Position numbers and translations under genes: made by a program. Below are positions 19,096 through 27,509 of a DNA stretch of 27,509 bases, one piece after another (position 1 is the first letter of the stretch; each line of letters starts with the position of its first letter). The stretch comes from Rhizoclosmatium globosum. Taxonomy: Eukaryota > Chytridiomycota > Chytridiomycetes > Chytridiales > Chytriomycetaceae. Below the pieces are notes generated by a model that did no database searches, was not told the DNA's origin, and saw nothing but the letters and a program-made list of their open reading frames with translations. The stretch is taken from contig MCGO01000358.1 in NCBI GenBank assembly GCA_002104985.1, positions 1-27,509 of the forward strand, written 5' to 3'.

Positions 19096-19565
19096 TACCT
19101 TGCACGTATTGTGGTATTCCCACAGGACAGGCCATAGCATTCCTAGTGAAAAACAACAGTATTAGAAATGAGCGCGAAATGAGAATCAAGAAAAACACGA
19201 TGCGTTGCGACTGCTCCTTCACCAAAGAGTCAGCCGCACGACAGAGAGCACTCCATCCGAGTGGTCCGTCCGCATCCGTCGAGAAGGGAGATGGCGTTGA
19301 TAATTACCTTGGACGTATTTTGGTATTCCCAAGGGACTGGCAATATTGTTCCTAGTTAATCAACCGTATTAGAAATGAGCGCGAAATGAGAATCAAGAAA
19401 GACATGATGCGTTGCGACTGCTCCTTCACCAAAGAGTCAGCCGCATGACAGAGAGCACTCCATCCGAGTGGTCCGTCCGCATCCGTCGAGAAGGGAGATG
19501 GCGTTGATAATTACCTTGGACGTATTTTGGTATTCCCACAGGACTGGCAATATTGTTCCTAGTTA
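19096..19565. repeat. 208-bp direct repeat, exon-plus-intron-like units
   Basis: A 44-nt block recurs at 19096, 19304 and 19511 (spacing 208 and 207). On the minus strand each block is preceded by an acceptor-like ctag and followed by gtaatt or gtaact, so it has exon borders. The 165-nt spacer between blocks is near-identical in its two copies and would be the intron. The first block lies 30-70 bp upstream of the polymerase delta pseudogene exon but matches no part of that protein that I know. Confidence 0.7.
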
Positions 19566-20114
19566 AATCTAGTTTAATCCGTCAGAGGATGATAGTAACT
19601 AAGTTAACAAACCGTTCAACATTCAATGGCGAAGATCCAAGTTTGTGACCGCATCTTGATTCCTTTGAAGTGTCAGAAGAAAGAAGCAAGAGAAAGATTC
19701 GCAACAGTGACTTTGAAGATATGCCTACGAAATAAGAATAGTCAGTAACGCGTCTGGACAGAATTGGAAGAAGGAGAATGAAGAGTCTGACACAAGTCCA
19801 CACACACCAACCAGAGCTGCCACTAGATGCGATTGATTGCACAATGAACATACACAGTTTCGCAGTAAGAAAGTGAGTGTGAATGCGAATGTTGGAGTGG
19901 GTGGTGACAAGCAAGAGGAAGACCATTTACCAATCAACGCCATTCAGTCGAACGAGTAACACCATTTGAATACAACTTGATGAATTGGCTGTCGTTGTTG
20001 AATGCATCGGTAGTAGTAGGCACTCTCTGTTTGCACGGGAGTTGACACTGGTTTAAGCAGCGGTAATGTTTGAATTGAGAACAAAGAATCGTCATTTAAA
20101 CGAGTGCCAAAGTC
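19566..20114. other. no confident gene
   Basis: A 40-codon plus-strand frame from ATG 19638 (MAKIQVCDRILIPLKC) and several minus frames are present, none with splice or family support. The stretch at 19944-20183 is open on the minus strand but overlaps the plus-strand spliced frame at 20115-20274. Confidence 0.25.
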
Positions 20115-20274
20115 ATGGACGAAGCTGCTATAGGAAGTGTTGGTGTTGGTGAGTATTTCACTTTTTCGGATGGGTTCACTCAATTTACGATTTACAGCTT
20201 CTCTCTTACGTGTAAAAATTCAATATTGTACGCAGTTACCCATTCGTGAAGCTGGAACGGGATTCGGAGATTAG
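20115..20274 (+). CDS. small spliced frame built on the module D intron
   Basis: ATG 20115 opens MDEAAIGSVGV, spliced in phase 1 across 20149-20197 (gtgagt to tttacag, 49 nt) to SLLRVKIQYCTQLPIREAGT and TAG at 20274: 36 residues in all. The intron and the following exon are related to those of family C copy C1 (3527-3645, where the exon reads IYTELIAEVGAGIRR), so this is a fragment of that family or a tiny gene derived from it. A second, diverged copy of donor, intron and acceptor follows at once (20281-20329, ending acatacag), showing a local tandem duplication. Function unknown. Confidence 0.4.
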
Positions 20275-20280
20275 GTGTTG

Positions 20281-20329
20281 GTGGGTCGTTTGCTTTTTCG
20301 CGCGCGTTTGCTCTAAATACAACATACAG
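20281..20329 (+). repeat. second copy of the module D intron
   Basis: gtgggtcgtttgctttttcg to aacatacag, 49 nt, preceded by the same ggtgttg as 20142-20148 and followed by ttctctcgttg. It is a tandem duplicate of the unit at 20142-20210. The related intron at 15099-15147 is followed by tctctcg as well. Confidence 0.5.
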
Positions 20330-20557
20330 TTCTCTCGTTGTGCAGAGCGTCAGCGGAGTTTTCTTTTTGCTTTCATCAACCAATAGATTGAAGTTCTCCA
20401 ACTTAGTTAGTATGAGCGGCAGTGAACGGTGAAAGTGGGAGGTTGTATGCTGATTGAAATTGAGCGCGATTGTTTTTCCGATTGATTGCATATGTCACTT
20501 GTTTTTTCATTCCATTGACTTCACTACATTGAACAAATAATTGAAAGTCAAATATCC

Positions 20558-20563
20558 TTTATT
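20558..20563 (-). terminator. poly(A) signal for the membrane-protein gene
   Basis: AATAAAGG on the minus strand, about 60 nt beyond the distal stop codon at 20622. Confidence 0.45.
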
Positions 20564-20621
20564 ATTCATTGCCCAAAGTTACAAATACAGAAAGATGTTG
20601 GCGACTTGAGGTTGAGTTCAG

Positions 20622-21208
20622 TCAATGAAGGCTTCTGTCGAATACAATTGACTCCTTATCAAAAGCTAACGATAATCCCCATTCATCAAATTTGACGTCT
20701 TCATTGTTCAACACACTATTCGGCAATGTAACTGACGCTGCATCATCTGAAGTTTCACGCGCAGGAGCTATTGTTACACTATTCAAGGCAACCTTTGAGG
20801 GAACCAATTCAAGGGCATCATCGACGGGGTCAAGAGAAGAACACCAAAGAACAACGCACTTTTCACCGCAGCTATCACGGTGACCAGAAGTAGCCTCGCA
20901 TCGCAGCTCTTCAGTTCAACCACCTTGGCCGTCAGCGCCGCCGATGTTCCAAGGCCGAATTCCCCAGCACCACGGAACAGGAACACAGACAGTTGCGCTG
21001 CGACGAATCCGATGAGAATCACTGCGTTCGCTTCATAGACGTGCCGCCAGAATTCAAGAACCGTCTCGCTCGCGGCAACTTCGAGTGCATCAAGCGATGA
21101 CTCGGCGACGGCTTTTCCGTAAGTGTCAGGGAGGAGGTACCACACAAGCTCAGTGGCCGTCTGCCCAGGCATTTGTGCTGTTTGTTGAGCAAGCTTTTCC
21201 TGTTGAAT
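20622..21208 (-). CDS. two-TM protein, unknown family, apparent frameshift
   Basis: A minus-strand exon begins at 21208 after a clean acceptor (cgcgtttgcag), in phase 0: IQQEKLAQQTAQMPGQTATE. Two hydrophobic segments follow, around EANAVILIGFVAAQLSVFLF and LLLVTVIAAVKSALFFGVLL, so it is probably an integral membrane protein. The frame ends at about 20783. A second frame starting at about 20836 (DPVDDALELVPSKVALNSVT) stays open to TAA/TGA at 20622 and is acidic and Ser-rich, like a cytoplasmic tail. A one-base frameshift near 20836 would link the two. Codon third positions are richer in G/C than in neighbouring genes. The 5' exons are not found; the foldback elements at 21315-21747 occupy the expected upstream space. 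No family recognised. Confidence 0.5.
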
Positions 21209-21314
21209 CTGCAAACGCGAAAATAATAATAAAGAATACAATCAATAATGTGTAAAACTTTAAAGAGATGATTTGTTCTATTAATCGCATTTATTTCTAT
21301 TCTAACAAAACATA

Positions 21315-21489
21315 GCAGTAAGGAGGGCGATCTCTTCCGGCACCGAGTAGTATGAGGGTTGCCTATTGCCAGAGCCCTCGCGGTCTATACTGGTCCCGAT
21401 GTGTCGAAGCAGCAACCGAAGTTGCCCCCGTGTAAATGGACGTAGAGGAAGTCTCAGGGTCTACCAGACCATCGCCAGTAACTCCTTAC
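21315..21489. mobile_element. foldback/MITE-like element, copy 1
   Basis: It has the same sequence as the element at 21570-21747 but with a less perfect right end (ctccttac only). It starts gcagtaaggag. No target-site duplication could be recognised. The 5' and 3' ends could pair over about 20 nt, interrupted by a small loop (ggcgat with atcgcc). Confidence 0.55.
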
Positions 21490-21569
21490 AAGCAATAAAT
21501 AAAGATAAAGGTAGAGGGTTTGGTAGCTGAGGGAGAGGGAGAAACCCATAAAGAAGAAAAACTGTAACT

Positions 21570-21747
21570 CCAGTAAGGAGGGCGATCTCTTCCGGCACCG
21601 GGTAGTATGAGGGTTGCCTATTGCCAGAGCCCTCGCGGTCTATACTGGTCCCGATGTGTCGAAGCAGCAACCGAAGTTGCCCCCGTGTAAATGGACGTAG
21701 AGGAAGTCTCAGGGTCTACCAGACCATCGCCAACCACTCCTTACTGG
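21570..21747. mobile_element. foldback/MITE-like element, copy 2
   Basis: 178 bp bounded by perfect 11-bp terminal inverted repeats, ccagtaaggag and ctccttactgg, with a second inner pair ggcgat/atcgcc. It has no coding capacity, so any movement would depend on an enzyme encoded elsewhere. It stands in direct orientation 255 bp after copy 1, with about 80 bp between. Internally it differs from copy 1 by about one base before the right end. An alternative is a structured RNA gene or a duplicated regulatory block. The inner hairpin ggtct-acc-agacc lies near the right end. Confidence 0.6.
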
Positions 21748-22062
21748 ATATAAGAAGACAAGTAGTAAATATAATAGCAGACTAATGGTTTTCTTGTAGA
21801 CTGATGACTGTTTGAAGCTGACGTCCAAGTGAATGTTCAGGTTGATGTCCCAAGTTGTTGACGCGTGAAGCTGTTGTCCACTGAGCCACTTTTCCTATGA
21901 TAGACGTCGAACCTGGCTATATACAGTATGTAAAGTTAGTCAGGAATCTTTGGTAGCGGAGGGAGGGTGGTACTTCCTTCGTGACAGTTTTGTTTCGAAC
22001 TTTCATAATTGTCAATTGCTCATCCACACAAGTCTGTCAAACTCGTCCACAACAACTAGCAA
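21748..22062. promoter_or_regulatory. upstream region of the gene at 22063
   Basis: No gene seen. TATATA occurs in ctggctatatacag at about 21913-21926, roughly 140 nt before the ATG, as a possible TATA box. Confidence 0.25.
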
Positions 22063-23165
22063 ATGGCACCGCGAGCAAAGAGTACCATTAACAAATTCAA
22101 AAGCGTTAAAGATTGGAGGAAAACGCATGTCAAACACAGGTATTTATGTCTCAACTTCATCATGTTCTTCTCACCATCGTTCTCTATCGAACAGGGCAAC
22201 CATCCTTCCAAAAACCATCATAAACATTTCTGAGCTTACTCGACGCTCTACTGAAGCAGTTCCTGTTTCTTTGTCTGCTGTGCTACCTATTTTAACAATG
22301 TTGGAAGTCATTGAAGTCGAGGAGCCCATGATTACAGACAAACAGCAGGTGTGGCTGACTAAAACAGCAAACAATATCGCAAAGGAACACGAATTACTAG
22401 TTTCCCGTGGAGAAAAGGTTAAAACGCGTCGTTTCAATCTTACGCAACAACTGACACTGCCGATAGAAATGCTCCAGTACTGAGTGTACATCTGGCCTCT
22501 TCTTACTCAGCGCTCTCGCAAGCAATGAAATTTATCTTGAACCAAAGCTGCGTCAGAATGATAGTTCGTTGAGTAAACCTTTGGAGCAGAAAATGAACAC
22601 AGGGACGACGAATGGGATGTCTCCTCAGAAGCATCTGAGTATTTGCAGTTGCAAGAAGGACTTGAATTGGAGCTTGGAAAAGGAATTGATGTACTTAGTG
22701 TCGTGAAAACCCAGAGCCATCGTTATACATACCATGATATTTTTGGAAGTGATGAAGAGGATGAAAATGATGGGGAAGAAACCTCACAAACTTTGGATGG
22801 AATGAGCAACGCAGTGGACGCGGTGGCTTCGGAGAGTTCCATGGTTGCTGAAGATGTACGTCTGAAGCGACAGGATCTAATATTGACGACGACTGCTTAT
22901 CTGTCATCGAATCAGACTTTTTCACGTGTTTGACGAATTTGGAGAAATGGTTGACGTTTGTTGGAGGGATAATTCCCCTGAAACTCTTTGTGAAAACAAT
23001 ACGGGAGAGGAACGACAAGTATGTGAAGTAGGGGATACAGCAATCTCATATCAAACTCGAGTACTTTACGACTCCTTGATGGCTAGCCGGAACCTTCCAT
23101 CCAGCAAACTTCACGATGTTCAGCTAACTGAGTTTCGACGCCATATTCTTTCGTTTGTTGCTTGA
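22063..23165 (+). pseudogene. probable multi-exon gene with frameshifts, unknown product
   Basis: ATG 22063 (caaATGG context) begins MAPRAKSTINKFKSVKDWRK. Phase-2 introns 22140-22194 (55 nt) and 22477-22510 (34 nt) join it to RATILPKTIINISELTRRST and then ALASNEIYLEPKLRQNDSSL. After LSKPLEQK (about 22592) the frame shifts to EHRDDEWDVSSEASEYLQLQ, which continues through the acidic FGSDEEDENDGEE. Near 22880-22930 two further shifts are needed to reach DDDCLSVIESDFF and then FDEFGEMVDVCWRD, which stays open to TGA at 23165. AATAAA follows at 23185. The basic start and acidic middle suggest a nuclear protein, but I recognise no domain. Either a recent pseudogene or sequence errors in an active gene. 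Confidence 0.5.
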
Positions 23166-23184
23166 TTGATTTCTTTATAAGTGG

Positions 23185-23190
23185 AATAAA
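23185..23190 (+). terminator. poly(A) signal
   Basis: AATAAA 20 nt after the stop codon at 23165, supporting the end of the gene at 22063-23165. Confidence 0.5.
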
Positions 23191-23615
23191 TCTGATATCC
23201 TTTTCGCCCCTGACAAAGTCTGAATGACAACCACTGAGCCAAACACTACTGCTACCAGTATCAACGCAACGTGCCTATACGTCTACAAAAGCACATCAAA
23301 AAAGTAAGGTGCATATTGAAGTTGCGTTTTGCGCCCAATCTGACACATTACAGAGCTTGTAATAAGGCAAACAACAACCAAATACGTTGCAACTGAGGCT
23401 TGAAGATTGCAACAGCAGTACCTCCACTTTTAGTGTCTGCCAGTATTCTATATCATGAATGTGTTGCATGTAATTATTTGGCTACAATATCAAGAGAATC
23501 GCTGAACTGGACCATGGTTCTGATTTTGCACACAGCAGATAGATTTATTTCATGAAGGAGGTTTAAAGAAATAAGAAAAAATGAATTAACTCCAATGCTC
23601 GCATCTGCTCCGCGA
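23191..23615. other. intergenic, convergent 3' ends
   Basis: No gene seen. A minus-strand AATAAA (plus-strand tttatt at about 23540) is placed to serve the coiled-coil gene ending at 23616. Confidence 0.4.
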
Positions 23616-24760
23616 TTACCAACTGGCCTTTCGCCACGATCTCAAAATTTCCTCCGCTGCAGCCACCATCGCATGGTTCTGCTCAATTTCAACCAGTCGG
23701 CGTTCACCTTGAATCTTCCAACCCTGCAACACCGCAGTTTCCTCTGTCAGTTCAGCGACTCTCGCACCAAGGACTTGTACTTGTAATTCTTGGGTTTCCA
23801 AACGCAAATTGAAGTCAATTTGGGCATTAATTGCCTGGGCTCGGAGGTCTGCATTCTCGGCTCGCATCTCACTATTTTCAGCACGAATCTCTACATTTTC
23901 GGCTCTTAATTCTGAGATCTGGTAGCCTTGAGTGGACATCATTCTCTTGAGATCTGCAATATCCTGCTCAACTGGGCTAAGGATTCTATACCGAGAAGTT
24001 AGAAATTGTTCCGTAGTTATAATCACTGGCTTACCTTCTCGGTTTCATTTTTTTACTAAGGTGGGTGGAGTAGGGCAAACTAGTAATGGATTGAGATGTT
24101 AGTTATAATCACTGGCTTACCTTTTCGGTTCCATGTTACTAGCAGTGGATTGAGATGTAACAATGGCTTCAACAGAGCTCGAAGAAATTTTGTCTGGCGT
24201 AAATCCCGTTGGTTTTGCGAATGGTGGGATAGTAACAGATTCTTGGACTCTTGGGACATCACACTCAACAGATCTATTCAAACGTATGAGTCAACTTGAT
24301 AACGTAACAACGTAATAAAGAGAGAACTTTACCCTGTAGATAAAGTAGTATGGTCTGACTCTGACGAACTTGCACAAACGGAATATCTCACTGGCTTCAT
24401 TTGCGGCTCAACAATTAACAGTTCTGGAATATTTGGAGTTTCACAAGCAACCGACCTATTTATTATAATATGTGTAAGTTCAACGTGACAGCAGGATGTA
24501 AAAAACGTACAGCGATGCAAAAATATGGTCTTTGATCAACGAACTTTGTTCTACTGTATGCTCATTTGGCGCAAATTTGGGAGTGTCTTCATGTGGGTTG
24601 ATGTTGATGGAGCTTAAAGGTTGGAACAACATGAGACTTCGATTATGCAGATAAATAATGGAAGCAATCACCTCATAGAAATAGCTTGTTGGTCGTTGCA
24701 CCTGTTGGATAATAGGGAAGGGGTTGTAGTTGGGCGTTCAGCAGATGCTGTGTTTGGCAT
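23616..24760 (-). CDS. six-exon coiled-coil protein, unknown family
   Basis: Exons 24702-24760, 24511-24612, 24333-24455, 24121-24273, 24035-24079 and 23616-23985 join without a stop into 283 residues from ATG (MPNTASAERPTTTPSLL) to TAA. All five introns (89, 55, 59, 41, 49 nt) are phase 2. The first half is Ser/Thr/Pro-rich, with a repeat that begins SVACETPNIPELL in exon 3 and SVECDVPRVQESV in exon 4. The last exon forms a long coiled coil: SPVEQDIADLKRMMSTQGYQ, then the iterated AENVEIRAENSEMRAENADL, then more heptads up to EEILRSWRKASW. It probably dimerises through this C-terminus. The start may be further upstream: a 79-nt alternative intron would link exon 1 to LAGRTYFSPELNKAIS (about 24841-24905). 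No domain family assigned. Confidence 0.75.
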
Positions 24761-25912
24761 TTTTGGTGGAAGATTAATGAGGGAAAGATTGATGGGGGAA
24801 ACACGAATCCTTTGTCCAACTTTCACGTGATATAGCTTTGTTTAATTCTGGGGAAAAATAAGTACGTCCAGCTAGCATACTGTCAGCAAATGGAGGAGCG
24901 TTACGGCAAGAGTGCACTATGGAAGCAAAAGATTGAGCAGACTCAATGCGAACGGTCAAGGTGAATCATTACCTATGCATTATTGATTGTGAGGACAGAG
25001 TTGATACGAAGTGAGTTGCGTGCAAAAGCGTGAATTTGAGTAGGACCAGGTGGAGTGAGAACAATCGAAACGACACAGTCCTCCACCCCGGCCCTATTCC
25101 CAATTGACGTTCTCTCCTTCCTTCCACCAACCATTGAATTGATTCCGGGCTGAAGTCGGTCGATTTGGAATACATTTCAGGTTGTTATGACCAAGATGGG
25201 TGTCATAACAAACTGGAATATGGACTGAATCGACTGAAGTCAGGTATCATTCAAATCGGTAGGTGTCGGAGGGAAAGGGGATGGAAACGAGAAGTTGATT
25301 GGAGGTCCGGGTCGTGTTATACGATGATCTGGTGAGTTGGGAAGAAGTGGTCATATAAAAATGAGGAGAAAAAATTTTCAAATTACCAACGAGATGAGAC
25401 ACAACCCAGACACACTTCAATCGATGATCGGATTTGTAATTGACTCTTCTGACAGAACATGATGGATTCCAACCTGCCGGCACTATCACCGGCACTATCA
25501 CGACTGGCGCAACTAATGGCATTTGAAGAAGCATCGTACGTAAGAAGCGTCTTGGTACAATATCGCATATGCCGGAATTCAGGCTGTACGGTGGTCATGA
25601 GTTTCAAATAATAGCACGAATCAATCTTTGGACGCCATCAGCACGTCGCTAAAGAAGCAGAATACAATCCAGATGATAATCTGATATAATTGATGCAAGG
25701 TGTGGACTAATATCAAGTGCATCCGACTTTCTATCGACTAAAATACATTGATCCGGTGCTATTGAAGCGTTTGGGGTTGAAGAAAGGGATGGACGCGAGG
25801 GAATCTGAAGCACCAATCAACGTTACTGAATCAAAAGCTTCGTTTGGTAGTATCATTTAAACCAACGTCGATTGAAGTTTGTTTATATAGTTTGAATTGA
25901 TGGGTAGCAGTC
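24761..25912. other. no confident gene
   Basis: A minus-strand frame at 24774-24959 (SFASIVHSCRNAPPFADSML) could be an upstream exon of the coiled-coil gene. A plus-strand stretch at 25459-25548 (MMDSNLPALSPALSRLAQLM, before a gtaag) contains the direct repeat ccggcactatca twice. Neither has enough support to be called. Confidence 0.3.
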
Positions 25913-26650
25913 CTAATCAACAATAATCAGTATCACAGTGTCATCAATATACCTGAATTCACCTCGCTTTTTGTTTGAATTTTCTTCAGGAGTTAATGCA
26001 GCCTGAACTTGTTTTCTGTTTTGTATGTTCTTTGAATCGCCTCCAATTTCCAATTTTGATTGAGTCCACACCACCGCGGCATCCCACCACTCCATTCAAG
26101 TGCATTCTGCAAGGTCCAACGAGATTGATTGGGGTTTTTGAAGCAGGCACAACTTTTCTTTTGACGGGGGTGTGGATATCTCCAAAGTTAAAGCGACTGG
26201 TGATTCGCGACGACGTAGCTCCAAAGGCAACGGTGGCAGTTTCCTTCCAGATACGATTCGATTCAACTGGATTCTTGACTGACTGTGTTCCGGAGTTTCG
26301 GGCGACAGCTTCGAATGCGACTCGAACTTTGACATTGCTTTGGAAGTCCCTGCAGCCACACCTCAACTGTGTCCAGTGGCCAACACTAATGCGTCCATTG
26401 CAATTGGAGATGAATTGCTTACTGAGAGCTTATGCCTTCAGCGACGAAACGGTACCATTTTCCTCCCATCCAACTGACCCAACCGTCAACAATCGCCACT
26501 GCAAGAAAGGTGTTACTAGTACTTGGCTCGAATTGAACTTACCTTAACAACAAATACGACAAAGGAAGAACAGTCAACGGTACCATGTTCCTCTTCCAAA
26601 CGAAGACATTCGTGCTAGTCCTTGAATCCAAACGTGTTTCCAATACTATC
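25913..26650 (-). pseudogene. module B copy 2, minus-strand gene remnant
   Basis: It is nearly identical to module B copy 1 (8975-9660), 17 kb away in the same orientation. The 44-nt intron 26499-26542 is intact (gtaagt to ttgcag), and the frame VKVRVAFEAVARNSGTQS to KETATVAF is preserved. It then shifts through a 1-nt insertion, so the continuation DSKNIQNRKQVQAALTPEEN lies in another frame than in copy 1. Differences between copies are largely single-base insertions or deletions. The plus-strand open frame of 190 codons over the same bases (25975-26547) is in my view a shadow, because it reads across the conserved minus-strand intron. Confidence 0.5.
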
Positions 26651-26665
26651 AATTTCATACAGTAC

Positions 26666-26807
26666 CTTTAATTACCAGTACAAATATTCGAAATTCTTGA
26701 GTATCCGGTAAATTACGTTCACAGTCTTTCATTCGTCTAAATCATCAAAATCAGTTGAGTAATTGAATTGTTGAAATAGATTCCGCTGCAGTGCATTTCG
26801 TAAAAAA
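26666..26807. mobile_element. 140-bp insertion ending in an A run
   Basis: Copy 3 of the B-A junction has about 140 bp that copy 2 (9690-9700) lacks, between agtacc and tactagaac. The extra segment ends in taaaaaaa. This could be a small SINE-like or processed insertion, or a deletion in copy 2. No clear target-site duplication was seen. Confidence 0.35.
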
Positions 26808-27509
26808 ATACTAGAACTCTCGGCAATCAACTCTACAAAAGTGCGATTTTGATCGAATTTGACATTTCTGATGATTTTGGTTTTGCTGTTGCAGTGCTAC
26901 GAGATTTTTTGCTTGTAGATTACCCGATTCGTGGGCGGTACACTTTTGAGAGGTTATTTGCGAACTCAAGATTTAGACGTTGATGAGTCTTAAAGAAACT
27001 GAGGTATTGAGTTGCCGAGCCGAGGCAATTTTGGTGATGGAAAGATGGCGGTCATGTTATTATTCCTTGAAACTACTCAGTATGCACGAAACTTTCTGGA
27101 TGTAATTGATGAGCGTGGCGCGTTTCGAATCTGTGGAATGCGGCTGGATGAGAGTTGGCTTGATCGAGTGGCTGAGCGAATGTCGTTGGAACTTCCAGTT
27201 CAAGGAGATGGTGTGGTTGGCTGTAGCATATGTATGCATATGCGTTGATATAAGTGAGTAGATGCAGTGAAAGGAGGAGGAATCGCCGGAATGAGAGAGT
27301 TGTGGTAGATGACTGGATGCGAATGAAGGAGGACTCGCGTGTCAGTGTCCCCCAACTGGCTGAATGCATTTGGTATAGTAATTGGGGCTGTAACTCTGGT
27401 GGGTGTAGTTTGGCTGGTGGTTTCGCGAGGGTGAGTGGTGTCGTGTCCGAGCTTTCTTTCTTGCGTTTCATTCGATTGATTCGCGAATATTCCTCAAAAT
27501 AAATAAAAC
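26808..27509 (+). pseudogene. module A copy 3, best-preserved, truncated by window end
   Basis: Two frames are better kept here than in the other copies: FDISDDFGFAVAVLRDFLLV with VDYPIRGRYTFERLFANS (about 26845-26960), and a 78-codon frame from 27012 containing MAVMLLFLETTQYARNFLDV and ICGMRLDESWLDRVAERM. A later frame, DDWMRMKEDSRVSVPQLAE to FIRLIREYSSK (27300-27502), reaches a TAA formed within AATAAATAAA (27498-27507). These three pieces are in different frames, so introns or frameshifts must lie between them. No family recognised. Confidence 0.45.

Noticed and set aside
21315..21747. tRNA or 5S rRNA genes in the foldback copies
   Set aside because: No cloverleaf or A/B box pattern could be recognised; the ends behave like inverted repeats.
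25975..26547. 190-codon plus-strand open frame over module B copy 2
   Set aside because: It crosses the conserved minus-strand 44-nt intron, and the same bases in copy 1 are broken on the plus strand.

Overview
The window is nuclear DNA of a eukaryote with short GT-AG introns (about 33-95 nt, often gtaagt or gtgagt donors, a CTAAC/CTRAC-like branch site and a pyrimidine-AG acceptor), AATAAA poly(A) signals and TATA boxes. This suits a fungus-like or protist genome. No rRNA, tRNA, CRISPR array or bacterial operon was seen, and nothing fixes the taxon more closely. Genes were assembled by eye by joining exons whose phases agree; no alignment, database search or transcript data was available.

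About half of the window (1-4911, 8975-15150 and 25986-27509) is a mosaic of decayed, duplicated modules, named here A, B and C. C is a multicopy Ser/Thr/Pro-rich family of unknown function with at least seven copies or fragments, one inverted. B is a minus-strand family with a 44-nt intron conserved between its two copies. A is a plus-strand 3'-end module closed by AATAAATAAA (three copies). B-A-C occurs in this order at 9-13 kb, B-A again at 26-27.5 kb, and A-C at 0.7-4.9 kb. TATATAA boxes upstream of two C copies match. Most copies carry stops and frameshifts.

The unique parts between them hold better-preserved genes. 5144-6385 (+) is an eight-exon gene of unknown function with five consecutive phase-1 introns. 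6471-7051 (+) encodes a small protein whose C-x8-C-x5-C-x3-H zinc finger is complete only after an intron is removed. 15311-16398 (+) encodes two RRM-type domains. 23616-24760 (-) is a six-exon gene with only phase-2 introns and a C-terminal coiled coil. 22063-23165 (+) and 20622-21208 (-) are probable genes with frameshifts; the latter has two membrane segments.

At 17959-19069 (-) lies the C-terminal part of a DNA polymerase delta catalytic subunit gene, clearly a pseudogene: internal deletion, frameshifts, an altered catalytic motif and loss of two cluster cysteines. Beside it are a 126-bp minisatellite (six near-identical units, open on both strands) that a minus-strand spliced frame enters in phase, a 208-bp tandem repeat that looks like repeated exon plus intron, and two copies of a 175-178-bp foldback element with 11-bp terminal inverted repeats. 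The genes show no evident shared pathway; the region reads as a recombination-prone, repeat-rich interval with a few single-copy genes.
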